Counted from the stretch's first letter, positions 24,086-33,491 are shown. The stretch: DNA of 50,394 nucleotides from Desulfosporosinus sp. (GCA_031292055.1 JARLHV010000088.1:1-50394), one strand, 5' to 3'. The notes: generated from the sequence alone by a model not told the origin. Numbers and translations are program-made.

Positions 24086-25291
24086 ATGACTAAAATTCAA
24101 ATGAATGTTCCCTTGGTAGAAATGGATGGGGACGAAATGACCCGGATTATTTGGAAATGGATTAAAGAATTATTAATTGAACCCTATGTTGAACTTAAAA
24201 CTGAGTATTATGATTTGGGATTGCAGAAAAGGGATGAATCAAACGACCAAATTACGATAGATTCGGCCCTTGCCACTATAAAATATGGCGTGGCGGTTAA
24301 ATGTGCCACCATCACACCCAATGCTCAGAGGATCGAAGAATATAACCTTAAAGAAATGTGGAAAAGCCCTAACGGCACGATCCGCTCAATTCTTGATGGA
24401 ACTGTTTTCAGAGCGCCAATCATTGTCGATAGCGTGAAACCGTTTATCCGCACTTGGAAAAAGCCTATTACTATAGCTAGACACGCCTATGGTGACATCT
24501 ACAAAGATGTTGAATATCGGGTCGAGCAGCCCGGCCAAGCTGAGCTTGTTTTTACCGGAGAGAACGGCGAAACACGACAGACCATTTTTAGTTTCAAAGG
24601 CAAGGGAGTCATTCTAGGGATGCACAATATTGACAAATCTATAGCAAGCTTTGCTCGGACTTGCTTCAATTATGCCCTTGACATTAAGCAAGATCTGTGG
24701 TTCTCCACGAAGGACACTATTTCTAAGATCTATGATCATACCTTTAAGGATATTTTCCAAGCTATTTACGACCAAGAGTACAAGCTGAAGTTTGAAAAAG
24801 CCAAGCTCGAATACTTCTATACTTTAATTGATGATGCCGTGGCCCGTGTTATCCGGTCAGAAGGCGGTTTTATCTGGGCCTGCAAGAATTACGACGGGGA
24901 TGTCATGTCTGACATGGTAGCTACTGCTTTTGGTAGCCTGGCCATGATGACCTCAGTGTTAGTATCTCCTGACGGTTATTATGAATTTGAGGCAGCTCAT
25001 GGTACTGTCACCAGACACTATTACAAACACCTCCGAGGAGAGGAAACCTCAACTAATTCCATGGCCACCATTTTCGCTTGGACCGGAGCTTTGAAAAAAC
25101 GCGGTGAACTCGATAAAATTGAAGAACTTATTGTATTTGCCGACAAGTTAGAAGCAGCCTCCATTAAAACCATAGCAGAAGGGGTTATGACCAAGGATTT
25201 AGCTGAACTGTCTGAAGTAACCAACAAGAAGGTTGTCAATACGCGTAATTTCTTAGTTGAAATCAAACAAAGGTTGGACGAAATCCTCTAA
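24086..25291 (+). CDS. icd: Isocitrate dehydrogenase, eukaryotic-type homodimeric (NADP)
   Basis: Oxidises isocitrate to 2-oxoglutarate with CO2 release, feeding glutamate synthesis or a partial TCA cycle. The 401-residue product matches the subfamily shared with eukaryotic NADP-IDHs, not the E. coli type. Blocks seen are [51 protein letters not shown], the metal-binding [28 protein letters not shown], and the cofactor region [15 protein letters not shown] preference is inferred from the subfamily. AAAGGTG precedes the ATG. Single gene. Confidence 0.96.
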   Translation: MTKIQMNVPLVEMDGDEMTRIIWKWIKELLIEPYVELKTEYYDLGLQKRDESNDQITIDSALATIKYGVAVKCATITPNAQRIEEYNLKEMWKSPNGTIRSILDGTVFRAPIIVDSVKPFIRTWKKPITIARHAYGDIYKDVEYRVEQPGQAELVFTGENGETRQTIFSFKGKGVILGMHNIDKSIASFARTCFNYALDIKQDLWFSTKDTISKIYDHTFKDIFQAIYDQEYKLKFEKAKLEYFYTLIDDAVARVIRSEGGFIWACKNYDGDVMSDMVATAFGSLAMMTSVLVSPDGYYEFEAAHGTVTRHYYKHLRGEETSTNSMATIFAWTGALKKRGELDKIEELIVFADKLEAASIKTIAEGVMTKDLAELSEVTNKKVVNTRNFLVEIKQRLDEIL

Positions 25292-25330
25292 AACATTCAA
25301 CAAAACCCTTCATCTTTAAGGGCAACTAGA

Positions 25331-25366
25331 GAGGAGCTACCCACATTTGGGATAGCTTCTTTACTT
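25331..25366 (+). terminator. Terminator of icd
   Basis: The stem GAGGAGCTACCCA pairs with TGGGATAGCTTC (one bulge) and is followed by TTTACTTT. It lies 40 nt after icd and also borders the end of the gene on the other strand. Confidence 0.7.
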
Positions 25367-26115
25367 TATATTACCATCGCAGCCAAAGGATGTTCTGCAA
25401 GATAATCCATCATTCTACTAAGGGATTCTGTAATCGTAAAACGTCCTCCACTATAACCCCCCAAAGAGCCTTTTAACTCTTTAATAAACCCTAACTTTTC
25501 AATCCTTTTAAGCAAAAAAAGCAAATTCTCGCTGTATATTCCTAATTCTGAAATTAGTCTACCCTGTGCATCTAATCGATTTGCTTTTTGAAGTTCACTC
25601 TCACTATCTGAAGGTTCGACGTCGGTTTTATAACTCTGATAAAATACGGATATTATCTTAACTTCAAGAGGAGACAGTTGTCCGAGGGCGTAAATGTATT
25701 CCTCAGGACAAAATTCTCCATTATTTTTAACTGAAAATAAATTGGAAAGTATCATTACATTCATTATCAGTTTTTCTCTACTTCGGGACTTTACTGCTCC
25801 TTCAATAGCCAAATTAAACATATCATAAAACGCTTCTGTTTTAGCCCATCGAATATTGTCTTCAAACTCTGATTTTGCCATTTGCTTTTCTGACACCTTT
25901 AAACTTAGGTAAAGGAGCAGCAGAAAATCGCTCACCCTCTTATCCTTGTATTTATTACCTGGCATTGACATAACCCCATCGATGATCGGTTTCACAATTG
26001 GGATCATCTGTACTAAAGAATGAATAATATCATTTTCAGCATATTTTGAAGTCAAACTTTCTTCAAATATACTCTCCTGCACTCCAGTCTCGTGCCTAGA
26101 CAACAATTCAACCAT
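25366..26115 (-). CDS. Protein of unknown function downstream of ppk1
   Basis: I do not recognise this 249-residue protein. It is soluble, mostly helical and acidic, with no signal peptide or membrane span. A central block (DFLLLLYLSLKVSEKQMAKSEFEDNIRWAK, quoted in part) precedes a C-terminal region (LSPLEVKIISVFYQSYK ... LLFLLKRIEKLGFIKELKGSLGGYSGGRFTITES) that resembles a winged-helix fold, so a DNA-binding or adaptor role is possible. The ATG at 26115 has TTGGAGGCGG 9 nt upstream. It lies 73 nt downstream of ppk1 in the same direction and may be the third gene of the polyphosphate operon. Confidence 0.7.
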   Translation of the reverse strand: MVELLSRHETGVQESIFEESLTSKYAENDIIHSLVQMIPIVKPIIDGVMSMPGNKYKDKRVSDFLLLLYLSLKVSEKQMAKSEFEDNIRWAKTEAFYDMFNLAIEGAVKSRSREKLIMNVMILSNLFSVKNNGEFCPEEYIYALGQLSPLEVKIISVFYQSYKTDVEPSDSESELQKANRLDAQGRLISELGIYSENLLFLLKRIEKLGFIKELKGSLGGYSGGRFTITESLSRMMDYLAEHPLAAMVI

Positions 26116-26188
26116 TATTATCCGCCTCCAAAGCAAATTATTAAAAATTTCCCTTTAAATAATTTAACATTACCCGGAAATCCAAGAC

Positions 26189-28309
26189 TCAATTTCTTCT
26201 ATAGGAGATAATAGGAACAAATTCCGTACGAGTAGGAACTACTTCATCTAGGGCATTTTCACGTGCATAAGGGCTAAGCAAGATTTCCTGACTATTAATA
26301 ATCTCCTTTCCTCGTTTATTTATTTTACTGTAGGTAGCATCTGAATTTAGAACTCTCGCTTTAGTGGTATCCTGTAAGGCTAAAGCTAAGACATTCATTA
26401 CTTTTTCTCGAGCAGTCGGGTCCTCAACCGGAAACAAAAGTTCAACCCTTCTATCTAAGTTTCGCTTCATCAGATCGGCACTGGAAAGGTAAATCGCTTC
26501 CTCACCATCTCCATAAAAATAATAGATTCGGCTATGTTCGAGGAATCTGCCGACGATGCTCCGAACCGTAATTCGCTCGCTAATTAAGGGTATTTTTGGC
26601 CGCAGACAGCAAATACCTCGTACAATTAAATCAATCGTAACCCCGGCAGTGGAAGCATTATAAAGTGCCTCAATAATTTCTGTATCAACCAAAGAATTCA
26701 GTTTAGCAATTATTCTCGCCTGTTTGCCTAATTTTGCGTATTCGGTTTCTTTTTGGATTAAATCCAAAAACTTTTTTCGCAAGCCAATCGGCGCAAGTGT
26801 CAATTTGTAAAGATGCGAGGGGCTGGAACAGCCGGATAATGTATTGAAGATTGCGGAAGCATCTGCTCCGAAATAGGGATTAGCGGTCAATAGACCTAAA
26901 TCTGTATATAATTTTGCCGTAATATCATTATAATTGCCGGTTCCCAGATGAACATATCTCTTGATAAAACCCTCTTCACGTCGCACAATTAATAATATTT
27001 TGCAATGAGCTTTTAAGCCAACCAGTCCATAGATCACATGACAACCAGCCGTTTCAAGTTTTTTAGCCCAAGTTATATTATTTTGTTCATCAAAGCGTGC
27101 TTTTAATTCTAAGAGCACGGTAACTTGCTTCCCGTTGTCGGCCGCCTGAGCTAAGGCTTCAACAATAGGAGAATTGCCGCTTACCCGATAAAGTGTTTGT
27201 TTAATCGCCAGAACATCCGGATCTTCGGCCGCTTTTTTAACAAGAGCCACGACCATATCAAAGGAATCATAGGGATGATGTAAGAGAATGTCTTGATTAG
27301 AGATTGATTTAAAGATATCGTCATTGTCTAAAAGAGTAGTATAGGCATTTGGCTTGATGGGCTCATAGCGTAGGGAGTCATAGCCCTTTAGCCCACTTAA
27401 CTTCATTAAAAAAGTTAGATCAATGGGCCCACTAATTTTATACTCCGCTTCGGCCGAAATCTCCAATTCTTCTTCCAGAAGTTTGAGAAGCAAAGGATTT
27501 AGACCATGTTCAATTTCCAGGCGAATGGCACTACCCCATTTTCTTTGCTTTAGGGATAACTGAACAGCCGTGAGAAGATCCTCCGATTCATCCTCATCCA
27601 CATCTAAATCGGCATTTCTAATAATCCGATAGCACCCTGTGGCAATAATCTTGTGATTACCAAAGAGGGTCGTCAGCTTTAATTTTATAATTTCTTCTAA
27701 TAAAATAAAGGATTTCTTAGATTCTGAGGAAGGAATTTCTACAAATCTATTTAATACTGAAGGAACTTGGATTGTGCCAAATATCGGATTGACGTTTGTG
27801 GTATCCTGTAATAATAACGCAATATTTAATGTTTTATTTAAAACTAAAGGGAATGGTTGATTTTTATCAATAACCATAGGGGTGAGTACTGGAAAAATGT
27901 TATTATCATAATAGTCTCGAATGAAATCGAGTTGAATAGTGGTTAAATCCTTTGGTTTAATAAAGAATATATTTTCTTTCTTGAGAGAATTTATTAAGGA
28001 ACGATTGTAACAATTGTACATATCTACAACTAGTTTATGGGTTCGAGCGGATATTCTTTCAATTTGCTCATTAGGCGTAAGGTCAGAAGGGTCAGCTTTT
28101 ACAATGTTTGCATTGACCTGATCCTGTAAGGAGGCTACCCGAATCATAAAAAATTCATCCAAATTAGACCCTACAATTGAAAGGAATTTCAATCGTTCAA
28201 AAAGTGGATTATTGGTATCTTGCGCCTCTTCTAAAACTCTTCCATTAAATTCTAACCAGCTAAGTTCTCTATTAATAAAATGCAAGGTTGAAAAAGAATG
28301 ATTATTCAA
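26189..28309 (-). CDS. ppk1: Polyphosphate kinase 1
   Basis: PPK1 reversibly makes inorganic polyphosphate from ATP. The 706-residue product has the N-terminal domain opening (FINRELSWLEFNGRVLEEA) and the head domain. Two phospholipase-D-like catalytic domains follow, with the autophosphorylated-histidine region ARFDEQNNITWAKKLE ... GLKAHCKILLI and the second site SRIYYFYGDGEEAIYLSSADLMKRNLDRRVE. The start is TTG at 28309 with AAGGGA at about 10 nt, which overlaps the end of ppx. The 7-nt gap to ppx indicates a ppx-ppk1 operon, so synthesis and breakdown of polyphosphate are co-expressed. Confidence 0.97.
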   Translation of the reverse strand: MNNHSFSTLHFINRELSWLEFNGRVLEEAQDTNNPLFERLKFLSIVGSNLDEFFMIRVASLQDQVNANIVKADPSDLTPNEQIERISARTHKLVVDMYNCYNRSLINSLKKENIFFIKPKDLTTIQLDFIRDYYDNNIFPVLTPMVIDKNQPFPLVLNKTLNIALLLQDTTNVNPIFGTIQVPSVLNRFVEIPSSESKKSFILLEEIIKLKLTTLFGNHKIIATGCYRIIRNADLDVDEDESEDLLTAVQLSLKQRKWGSAIRLEIEHGLNPLLLKLLEEELEISAEAEYKISGPIDLTFLMKLSGLKGYDSLRYEPIKPNAYTTLLDNDDIFKSISNQDILLHHPYDSFDMVVALVKKAAEDPDVLAIKQTLYRVSGNSPIVEALAQAADNGKQVTVLLELKARFDEQNNITWAKKLETAGCHVIYGLVGLKAHCKILLIVRREEGFIKRYVHLGTGNYNDITAKLYTDLGLLTANPYFGADASAIFNTLSGCSSPSHLYKLTLAPIGLRKKFLDLIQKETEYAKLGKQARIIAKLNSLVDTEIIEALYNASTAGVTIDLIVRGICCLRPKIPLISERITVRSIVGRFLEHSRIYYFYGDGEEAIYLSSADLMKRNLDRRVELLFPVEDPTAREKVMNVLALALQDTTKARVLNSDATYSKINKRGKEIINSQEILLSPYARENALDEVVPTRTEFVPIISYRRN

Positions 28310-28316
28310 TTGCGCT

Positions 28317-29846
28317 TTATCCCTTCAGTTTTATTTTGATGCCCATAACTTCTTGAAAAAATTCCGCGTTATTCATTATGTCCCACTTTTCTAAGAGAAT
28401 ATCTTTATTACTTAGTAAGCTAAGCTGAAGAGTATCGTCTGAAACAAGCACTTCAATATCATGAATCTTTTGCATATGGGAAATATCCATGGATTCGGCA
28501 ATTTTTAAAATTGCCGACAATTTTGAGACTAAGATTTTTTCATGATGGCTTAAAACATAATAACTGCGGTCAGCATAAGTTGGTATTTGAGTAGTATGGT
28601 ATTTGGCAATATTAGAAATTAATTCCAATTCTTTATCCGAGAATCCCATAATACTCTGAGTACGAATAATATTGGAGGAATGGCTGCCATGCTCGCTTAA
28701 ACTAACATAGTTGCCAGAATCATGTAGGATCGCAGCCACTTGGAGATATAATTTCTCTTGATAGCCCAGTTTGTGATACTTCCAAGTTTTATCAAACAAG
28801 GATAAGGACATTTTTTCCACATAGGAAGCATGTTGTTTATCAACACCATATTTCTCAGCCATATACCAGACGGAACTAATAATATCATTTTCAGCATTCG
28901 TTTTTCTGGGAAGATCATACAACTTATCAATCAGTCCATAGAGAATACCCAGACGGCTAGTAATCATGGGTGCATAAATACCCACCGCTTTAGTCCTAAT
29001 TAAAAAGCTATGAAAGATTAAAATTGCAGGTAGTAATAATTCTGCTTTCGCAGCAGAAATATGGAACTTATCAACCATCTGATCAGTATTCATCTCTCTG
29101 AAGTCCATATAGAGTTGTTCGAGAGTTTCTTTGCTAAGATAGGATTGATTATTTAAATTACAAATTTCCAGAATGGTAGTGAGGTCTCCGCCCAGTCCAA
29201 TAAATTGTTTGATAGGCATTTTTTTTAGTTTCGGCTTTAGCAAATAGATTTTACTTTCAATATACTCTTCCATCACCTTAGGGAAAGATATAGTTTTTGT
29301 TTCTAAGGTAGATAGGATTTCCCTTAATCTTAAAGGTCCCATTTTAAGATATTCTGTAAATTTCAAGCCATCGATTGCGTACATTGATACTTCAACACCG
29401 CCCGAGGTTATGTTTACTATAAGTGAATCTGTAAGGTCTATATTATCAAAGTCATTTAAATAGTGTCTTAAGGCCTTATATATAAAGAATCTTTCTTGAA
29501 CATTATTAATAATCTCAACCTCAATACCAGCAACAAGTCTGATTTGTTCAATTATATAGTCGCGATTATCTGCCTCATGAAGTCCACTTGTCGCAATTGC
29601 CCTATATATTTTCACATGATAATCCTTCATTAGTTTAGCAAAACCTTTTAATCCGGCACAGGTCTCTTTAATAGTTTTAGGTGAAATTCTTCTCGTGGCA
29701 AAGGTATCCTTGCCAATATTGTTGGGGAGAAAAGTATCCTCTAGAATCATTAAAGTGCCATCTGGGTTTAATTGGGCAATACTCATTCTCAAGAAATCCG
29801 AACCCACAATAATAGCTGCTACAACTTCATTCTTAACCTTTTTCAT
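28317..29846 (-). CDS. ppx: Exopolyphosphatase (Ppx/GppA) with HD domain
   Basis: Ppx/GppA enzymes release phosphate from polyphosphate or convert pppGpp to ppGpp. The 509 residues comprise an actin-like fold N-terminal part (VVAAIIVGSDFLRMSIAQL, IATSGLHEADNRDYII, IVNITSGGVEVSMYAIDG, IGLGGDLTTI) and a C-terminal HD-type domain with AAILHDSGNYVSLSEHG. The first phosphate loop (IIVGSDFLRM) is less canonical than DIGSNSVRL, so activity could differ from textbook Ppx. The ATG has AAGGAGCC 6 nt upstream and overlaps (ATGA) the stop codon of a tiny upstream frame. First full gene of the ppx-ppk1 operon. Confidence 0.9.
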   Translation of the reverse strand: MKKVKNEVVAAIIVGSDFLRMSIAQLNPDGTLMILEDTFLPNNIGKDTFATRRISPKTIKETCAGLKGFAKLMKDYHVKIYRAIATSGLHEADNRDYIIEQIRLVAGIEVEIINNVQERFFIYKALRHYLNDFDNIDLTDSLIVNITSGGVEVSMYAIDGLKFTEYLKMGPLRLREILSTLETKTISFPKVMEEYIESKIYLLKPKLKKMPIKQFIGLGGDLTTILEICNLNNQSYLSKETLEQLYMDFREMNTDQMVDKFHISAAKAELLLPAILIFHSFLIRTKAVGIYAPMITSRLGILYGLIDKLYDLPRKTNAENDIISSVWYMAEKYGVDKQHASYVEKMSLSLFDKTWKYHKLGYQEKLYLQVAAILHDSGNYVSLSEHGSHSSNIIRTQSIMGFSDKELELISNIAKYHTTQIPTYADRSYYVLSHHEKILVSKLSAILKIAESMDISHMQKIHDIEVLVSDDTLQLSLLSNKDILLEKWDIMNNAEFFQEVMGIKIKLKG

Positions 29847-29975
29847 TCGTCTGGCTCCTTAGATGACAGATTGTTAAGTATTTGACTGATTTCTGCGCTT
29901 CCATCACAAGCCACTCTCTATTGAATGATAAAACTCGAAATCCTCACTCAGCATATTCTCATTTAACACTTCCAC
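29843..29975 (-). pseudogene. Possible frameshifted micro-gene upstream of ppx
   Basis: Two overlapping short frames look protein-like. Frame one (29975 to 29904, GTG start) encodes MEVLNENMLSEDFEFYHSIE-type sequence ending SGL. Frame two, shifted +1 (29914 to 29843), encodes VACDGSAEISQILNNLSSKE plus PDE, and its TGA overlaps the ppx ATG (ATGA). Joined by a +1 shift near TTG TGA they would give an acidic protein of about 43 residues. An AGGAGG lies at 29991-29996, rather far (15 nt) from the GTG. It may be a decayed gene, two coupled micro-ORFs or a programmed frameshift. Confidence 0.3.
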
Positions 29976-30033
29976 ATCTTAACTTCATTTCCTCCTAAAA
30001 TAACAGAAATATTTCAAAAAAACGCATTTTTTA

Positions 30034-30073
30034 AAGGAGCTTCCCGAAAAATCAGGCTAGGCTCCTTTTACTC
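30034..30073 (-). promoter_or_regulatory. Leader hairpin upstream of the ppx operon
   Basis: AAAGGAGC (outer arm) pairs with GCTCCTTT and an inner CCTGA pairs with TCGGG, giving a long interrupted stem within the first 55 nt of the predicted ppx transcript. A T-run (TTTTTTTG) follows about 10 nt later on the minus strand. It could be an attenuator or an mRNA-stabilising 5' hairpin. Confidence 0.45.
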
Positions 30074-30094
30074 TATAAATTCCCGTATTTTTTC

Positions 30095-30123
30095 ATTATA
30101 CCTTTGAGCCTCCCTTGCAGCAA
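30095..30123 (-). promoter_or_regulatory. Promoter of the ppx-ppk1 operon
   Basis: The minus strand has -35 TTGCTG (30118-30123), a 17-nt spacer and -10 TATAAT (30095-30100). This predicts a 5' leader of about 240 nt before ppx. Confidence 0.6.
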
Positions 30124-30424
30124 ACTACTAAATAGAAAACTAAGCCTGTACCTGCCTAACAAAGGTGATTGCCTTAAATTTTGCTCCTACATGTATTTTT
30201 CTAAATGCGGTCGAGCTGTTTTCCGCTCAGCAGAGTAGATTAACGTTGAGACCCTAAAAATCAGTATAGACTCATTGACTTGTTTCTGATACATTAAAAA
30301 CCGTAGATTGAGATTTCCACTTTACTTGAAGTTATATCTTCCCATTACGATTGATCTTCGCTAAGAGATGTTTGAACTATTGAGTAGCATGAATGTCTAC
30401 TGATTTTGAAAGGTGGTGGTTTTT
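30124..30424. other. Non-coding stretch before the polyamine operon
   Basis: I see no gene in this interval. A TTGACT occurs at 30275-30280 but has no matching -10, so the promoter of the decarboxylase gene was not identified. The stretch is AT-rich with no strong inverted repeat. Confidence 0.4.
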
Positions 30425-31876
30425 ATGCATTCACTTTGGCAAGGTAAGGCACCTATTTATGAAGCACTGCAAAAATACAAATCCATGCGAGTGCTACCCT
30501 TTGACGTGCCCGGCCATAAGCAAGGCCGAGGAAACCCTCAGCTCACAGAATTTTTAGGTGAGAAATGCCTTTCGGTGGATGTCAATTCCATGAAACCGCT
30601 TGATAATCTGGTCCATCCCGTCTCCGTCATCAAAGAGGCTGAGGAGCTAGCTGCAGATGCTTTTGGTGCAGAACATGCATTTTTCATGGTCAACGGTACC
30701 ACGGCAGCTGTCCAAGCCATGATTATGAGCGTCTGCAAACAGGGCGACAAAATTATTATGCCCCGCAATGTCCACCGCAGTGCCATTAACGCCCTAATTA
30801 TCAGTGGCGCAATTCCTGTTTATGTTAATCCCGGCGTCAACAAACTGTTGGGAATACCCTTAGGCATGTCGATTGCCGAGGTACAAAAAGCTATCCAGGA
30901 AAATCCGGATGCCAAAGCAATTTTTGTTAATAATCCTACCTATTATGGTATTTGTTCCGATTTAAGATCCATTACAGAGCTCGCTCATCGCCATAATATG
31001 CATGTTCTTGTAGATGAGGCGCATGGTACTCACTTCTATTTCGGTGAGAATATGCCCATCAGTGCGATGGCCGCAGGCGCAGATATGTCGGCAGTCAGCA
31101 TGCATAAAACCGGCGGTTCTCTGACCCAAAGTTCATTTTTGCTAAAAAATGGTCGCCTTAGTACAGGTCATGTGCGGCAAACGATTAACCTGACCCAGAC
31201 CACCAGCGGCTCCTATCTGCTCTTGTCTTCGTTGGATATTTCTCGACGCAATCTTGCCTTGGACGGTAAAAATATCTTTCAAAAAGTCTCTGCTCTTGCT
31301 CACTATGCGCGAGAAGAAGTCAACAAGATCGGCGGATACTACGCTTTCTCCACGGAACTTATTAATGGGGATTCGGTGTTTGATTTTGACCACACCAAAC
31401 TTTCTGTCTATACTAGAGAAATAGGGTTGGCAGGAATTGAAGTTTATGACATTCTGCGTGATGATTACGGAATTCAGATTGAGTTGGGCGATATAGGCAA
31501 TATTCTGGCCATCATTTCTGTTGGAGATCGCGAATTAGCCTTGGAGCGCCTCGTGTCTTCTCTGTCGGAAATAAAAAGGCTTTACATGAAGGATAAAGCC
31601 GGAATGCTCGATCATGAATACATTAATCCGACTGTGGTGATGACACCTCAGCAAGCCTTTTATTCCAATCAACACTCTGTCGCCATCACAAACAGCACAG
31701 GCTATATATGCGGAGAATTTGTCATGTCTTACCCGCCCGGTATTCCTATTTTGGCTCCGGGAGAACGGATAACCGAGGAAATCATAGATTATATCACCTA
31801 TTCCAAGGCCAAGGGCTGTTTTCTGACAGGTACAGAGGATATGTCCGTTGAAAACATCAGAATCGTGGAGGAATAA
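30425..31876 (+). CDS. PLP-dependent Orn/Lys/Arg decarboxylase, fold type I (SpeA-like)
   Basis: The 483-residue protein matches the aminotransferase-fold basic amino acid decarboxylases of Gram-positive bacteria (B. subtilis SpeA type). Blocks: FDVPGHKQGRGNP, FFMVNGTTAAVQAMIM, VDEAHGTHFYF, and the PLP lysine in SMHKTGGSLTQSS. The C-terminal part has YPPGIPILAPGE. The substrate (arginine, lysine or ornithine) cannot be told from sequence. The following spermidine synthase argues for a polyamine route: arginine to agmatine, or ornithine to putrescine. The ATG at 30425 has AAAGGTGGTGG upstream; a GTG at 30413 is in frame but overlaps that site. Confidence 0.92.
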   Translation: MHSLWQGKAPIYEALQKYKSMRVLPFDVPGHKQGRGNPQLTEFLGEKCLSVDVNSMKPLDNLVHPVSVIKEAEELAADAFGAEHAFFMVNGTTAAVQAMIMSVCKQGDKIIMPRNVHRSAINALIISGAIPVYVNPGVNKLLGIPLGMSIAEVQKAIQENPDAKAIFVNNPTYYGICSDLRSITELAHRHNMHVLVDEAHGTHFYFGENMPISAMAAGADMSAVSMHKTGGSLTQSSFLLKNGRLSTGHVRQTINLTQTTSGSYLLLSSLDISRRNLALDGKNIFQKVSALAHYAREEVNKIGGYYAFSTELINGDSVFDFDHTKLSVYTREIGLAGIEVYDILRDDYGIQIELGDIGNILAIISVGDRELALERLVSSLSEIKRLYMKDKAGMLDHEYINPTVVMTPQQAFYSNQHSVAITNSTGYICGEFVMSYPPGIPILAPGERITEEIIDYITYSKAKGCFLTGTEDMSVENIRIVEE

Positions 31877-31879
31877 ACA

Positions 31880-32734
31880 ATGGAATTATGGTATACAGAA
31901 CAACACACCGACAGCGTCCGATTTTCTATCAAAGTGGATAAGGCTCTTTATTCAGGGCAAAGTGAATTCCAAAGAATTGATGTTTTCAGCTCTCTGGAAT
32001 TTGGCGTTTTTTTTACCCTGGATGGTTTAATGATGGTTACGGAAAAAGACGAGTTCATCTACCATGACATGATTGTTCACGTGCCTATGGCAACCAATCC
32101 GAAGATTAAAAATGTCTTGGTAATCGGCGCAGGGGACGGCGGAACAGTGAGAGAGCTGACACGTTACAAGGCCATTGAACACATTGACATGGTGGAAATA
32201 GATAAAATGGTTGTCGATGTATGCCGGGAATATTTGCCTCAGACCGCCTGCAAGCTGGATGACCCCAGAGTGCAGTTATATTTTGAGGACGGGCTGAAAT
32301 TTATCCGTTCCAAGGAAAACGCCTATGATCTGATCGTTGTCGATTCCACTGATCCCTTTGGTCCAGGCGAGGGGCTATTTACAAGAGAGTTCTACGGCAA
32401 TTGCTATAAGGCGCTCAAGGAAGACGGCATCCTTGTCAATCAGCACGAAAGTCCCTATTATAAAGAGTATGCTAAGTCTATGCAAAGAGCCCACAAGCGA
32501 ATTCGAGAATTTTTCCCAGTTTGCAGAGTTTACCAGGCGCACATTCCGACCTATCCCTCGGGTCACTGGCTGTTTGGTTTTGCCTCAAAAACATATGATC
32601 CCCTGACCGACATAGACGAACAAGCGTGGAATGATCTGGGACTTAAAACCGGTTATTACAACACTGAAATTCATAAAGGTTGCTTTGCCCTACCCAACTA
32701 CGTAAAAGAGCTTTTAATAAGTGCCGATGAGTGA
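31880..32734 (+). CDS. speE: Spermidine synthase (polyamine aminopropyltransferase)
   Basis: Transfers an aminopropyl group from decarboxylated SAM to putrescine or a related amine. The 284-residue product has the substrate gate region (DGLMMVTEKDEFIYHDMIVHVPM), the SAM-binding VLVIGAGDGGTVRELTRY, VEIDKMVVDVCREYLP, and the catalytic DSTDPFGPGEGLFT. The start lies 3 nt after the decarboxylase stop, with GGAGG inside the end of that gene, so translation is coupled. SAM decarboxylase (speD) and agmatinase (speB) are not in the window. Confidence 0.95.
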   Translation: MELWYTEQHTDSVRFSIKVDKALYSGQSEFQRIDVFSSLEFGVFFTLDGLMMVTEKDEFIYHDMIVHVPMATNPKIKNVLVIGAGDGGTVRELTRYKAIEHIDMVEIDKMVVDVCREYLPQTACKLDDPRVQLYFEDGLKFIRSKENAYDLIVVDSTDPFGPGEGLFTREFYGNCYKALKEDGILVNQHESPYYKEYAKSMQRAHKRIREFFPVCRVYQAHIPTYPSGHWLFGFASKTYDPLTDIDEQAWNDLGLKTGYYNTEIHKGCFALPNYVKELLISADE

Positions 32735-32768
32735 GCTCGTTCAGCTAACGTTGAATATGACGAACTCT

Positions 32769-33350
32769 CTAGTGGCGCTTTTTCAAGAAGCTCTCACTAT
32801 TGCGTTTGTAAAAGCTTACCTTGTACTCGGAAATTAATTGCTTAAACTGTTCAGGTTTTGTTCCCTGTAAAATTAGAGCTTGGGCCTTTTGAAAAAGGTG
32901 TTTATGTACATCTTCTCTGCCCCCTAAGAAACTAAGCATTTGTTTGAGGCTGGGATCACTGGTCAATGTGAGATGTCGATCGTATAATGCCCGTGCTCTT
33001 ATCTCAGCTTCAGCATCAGCTTGGAGCATGGCAAGCGGATCAAGACTTTGATCGACATAATCACTATTCCAGGGAATACCTTCTGAATTCACATAACTAA
33101 GAGGAGGCCCACCTAGCAGTTTAATGGCACATGCAATCATTTCCATGTGGCTTGTTTCCTCTGCGGCAATTAGACCTAAAAGCTCTTTAAGGTAATAATT
33201 TGACAAGTTCGAACGATGATTTAAGTACTGAGTTGCAGCTGAGAACTCACTATCTTTTCCCCCATAGTGTTCCATCATAATTTGCCCAAACTGTGGATCA
33301 GACCGTTGAACATAAACTGGATACAATAACCCCGTTACAATCGTGAACAT
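32769..33350 (-). CDS. Manganese catalase family protein (CotJC-like)
   Basis: The 193-residue product resembles the CotJC/manganese catalase ferritin-like family (LYPVYVQRSDPQFGQIMMEHYGG, then EFSAATQYLNHR, ETSHMEMIACAIKLLGG, AEAEIRARALYDRH, and EDVHKHLFQKA). The Glu and ExxH motifs that hold the dimetal site are present. CotJC is a spore-coat component in Bacillus, and related clostridial proteins show catalase activity, so peroxide protection of the spore is plausible. The start at ATG 33350 follows AAGGAGGGG; upstream in-frame codons to 33404 lack a site. It stands alone without cotJA or cotJB and converges with speE. Confidence 0.82.
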   Translation of the reverse strand: MFTIVTGLLYPVYVQRSDPQFGQIMMEHYGGKDSEFSAATQYLNHRSNLSNYYLKELLGLIAAEETSHMEMIACAIKLLGGPPLSYVNSEGIPWNSDYVDQSLDPLAMLQADAEAEIRARALYDRHLTLTSDPSLKQMLSFLGGREDVHKHLFQKAQALILQGTKPEQFKQLISEYKVSFYKRNSESFLKKRH

Positions 33351-33491
33351 CTTCGCCCCTCCTTGAATGTGTCCGTTAACTACCCTTTTAAGTAACTGAT
33401 ACATTCAGTGTATTGAACCTACTGCATTTCGGTTCATCGGGGCCGGAAAATCTGATCAAAATTATTACTGGCTTGTTGAAGGAATAACCAT

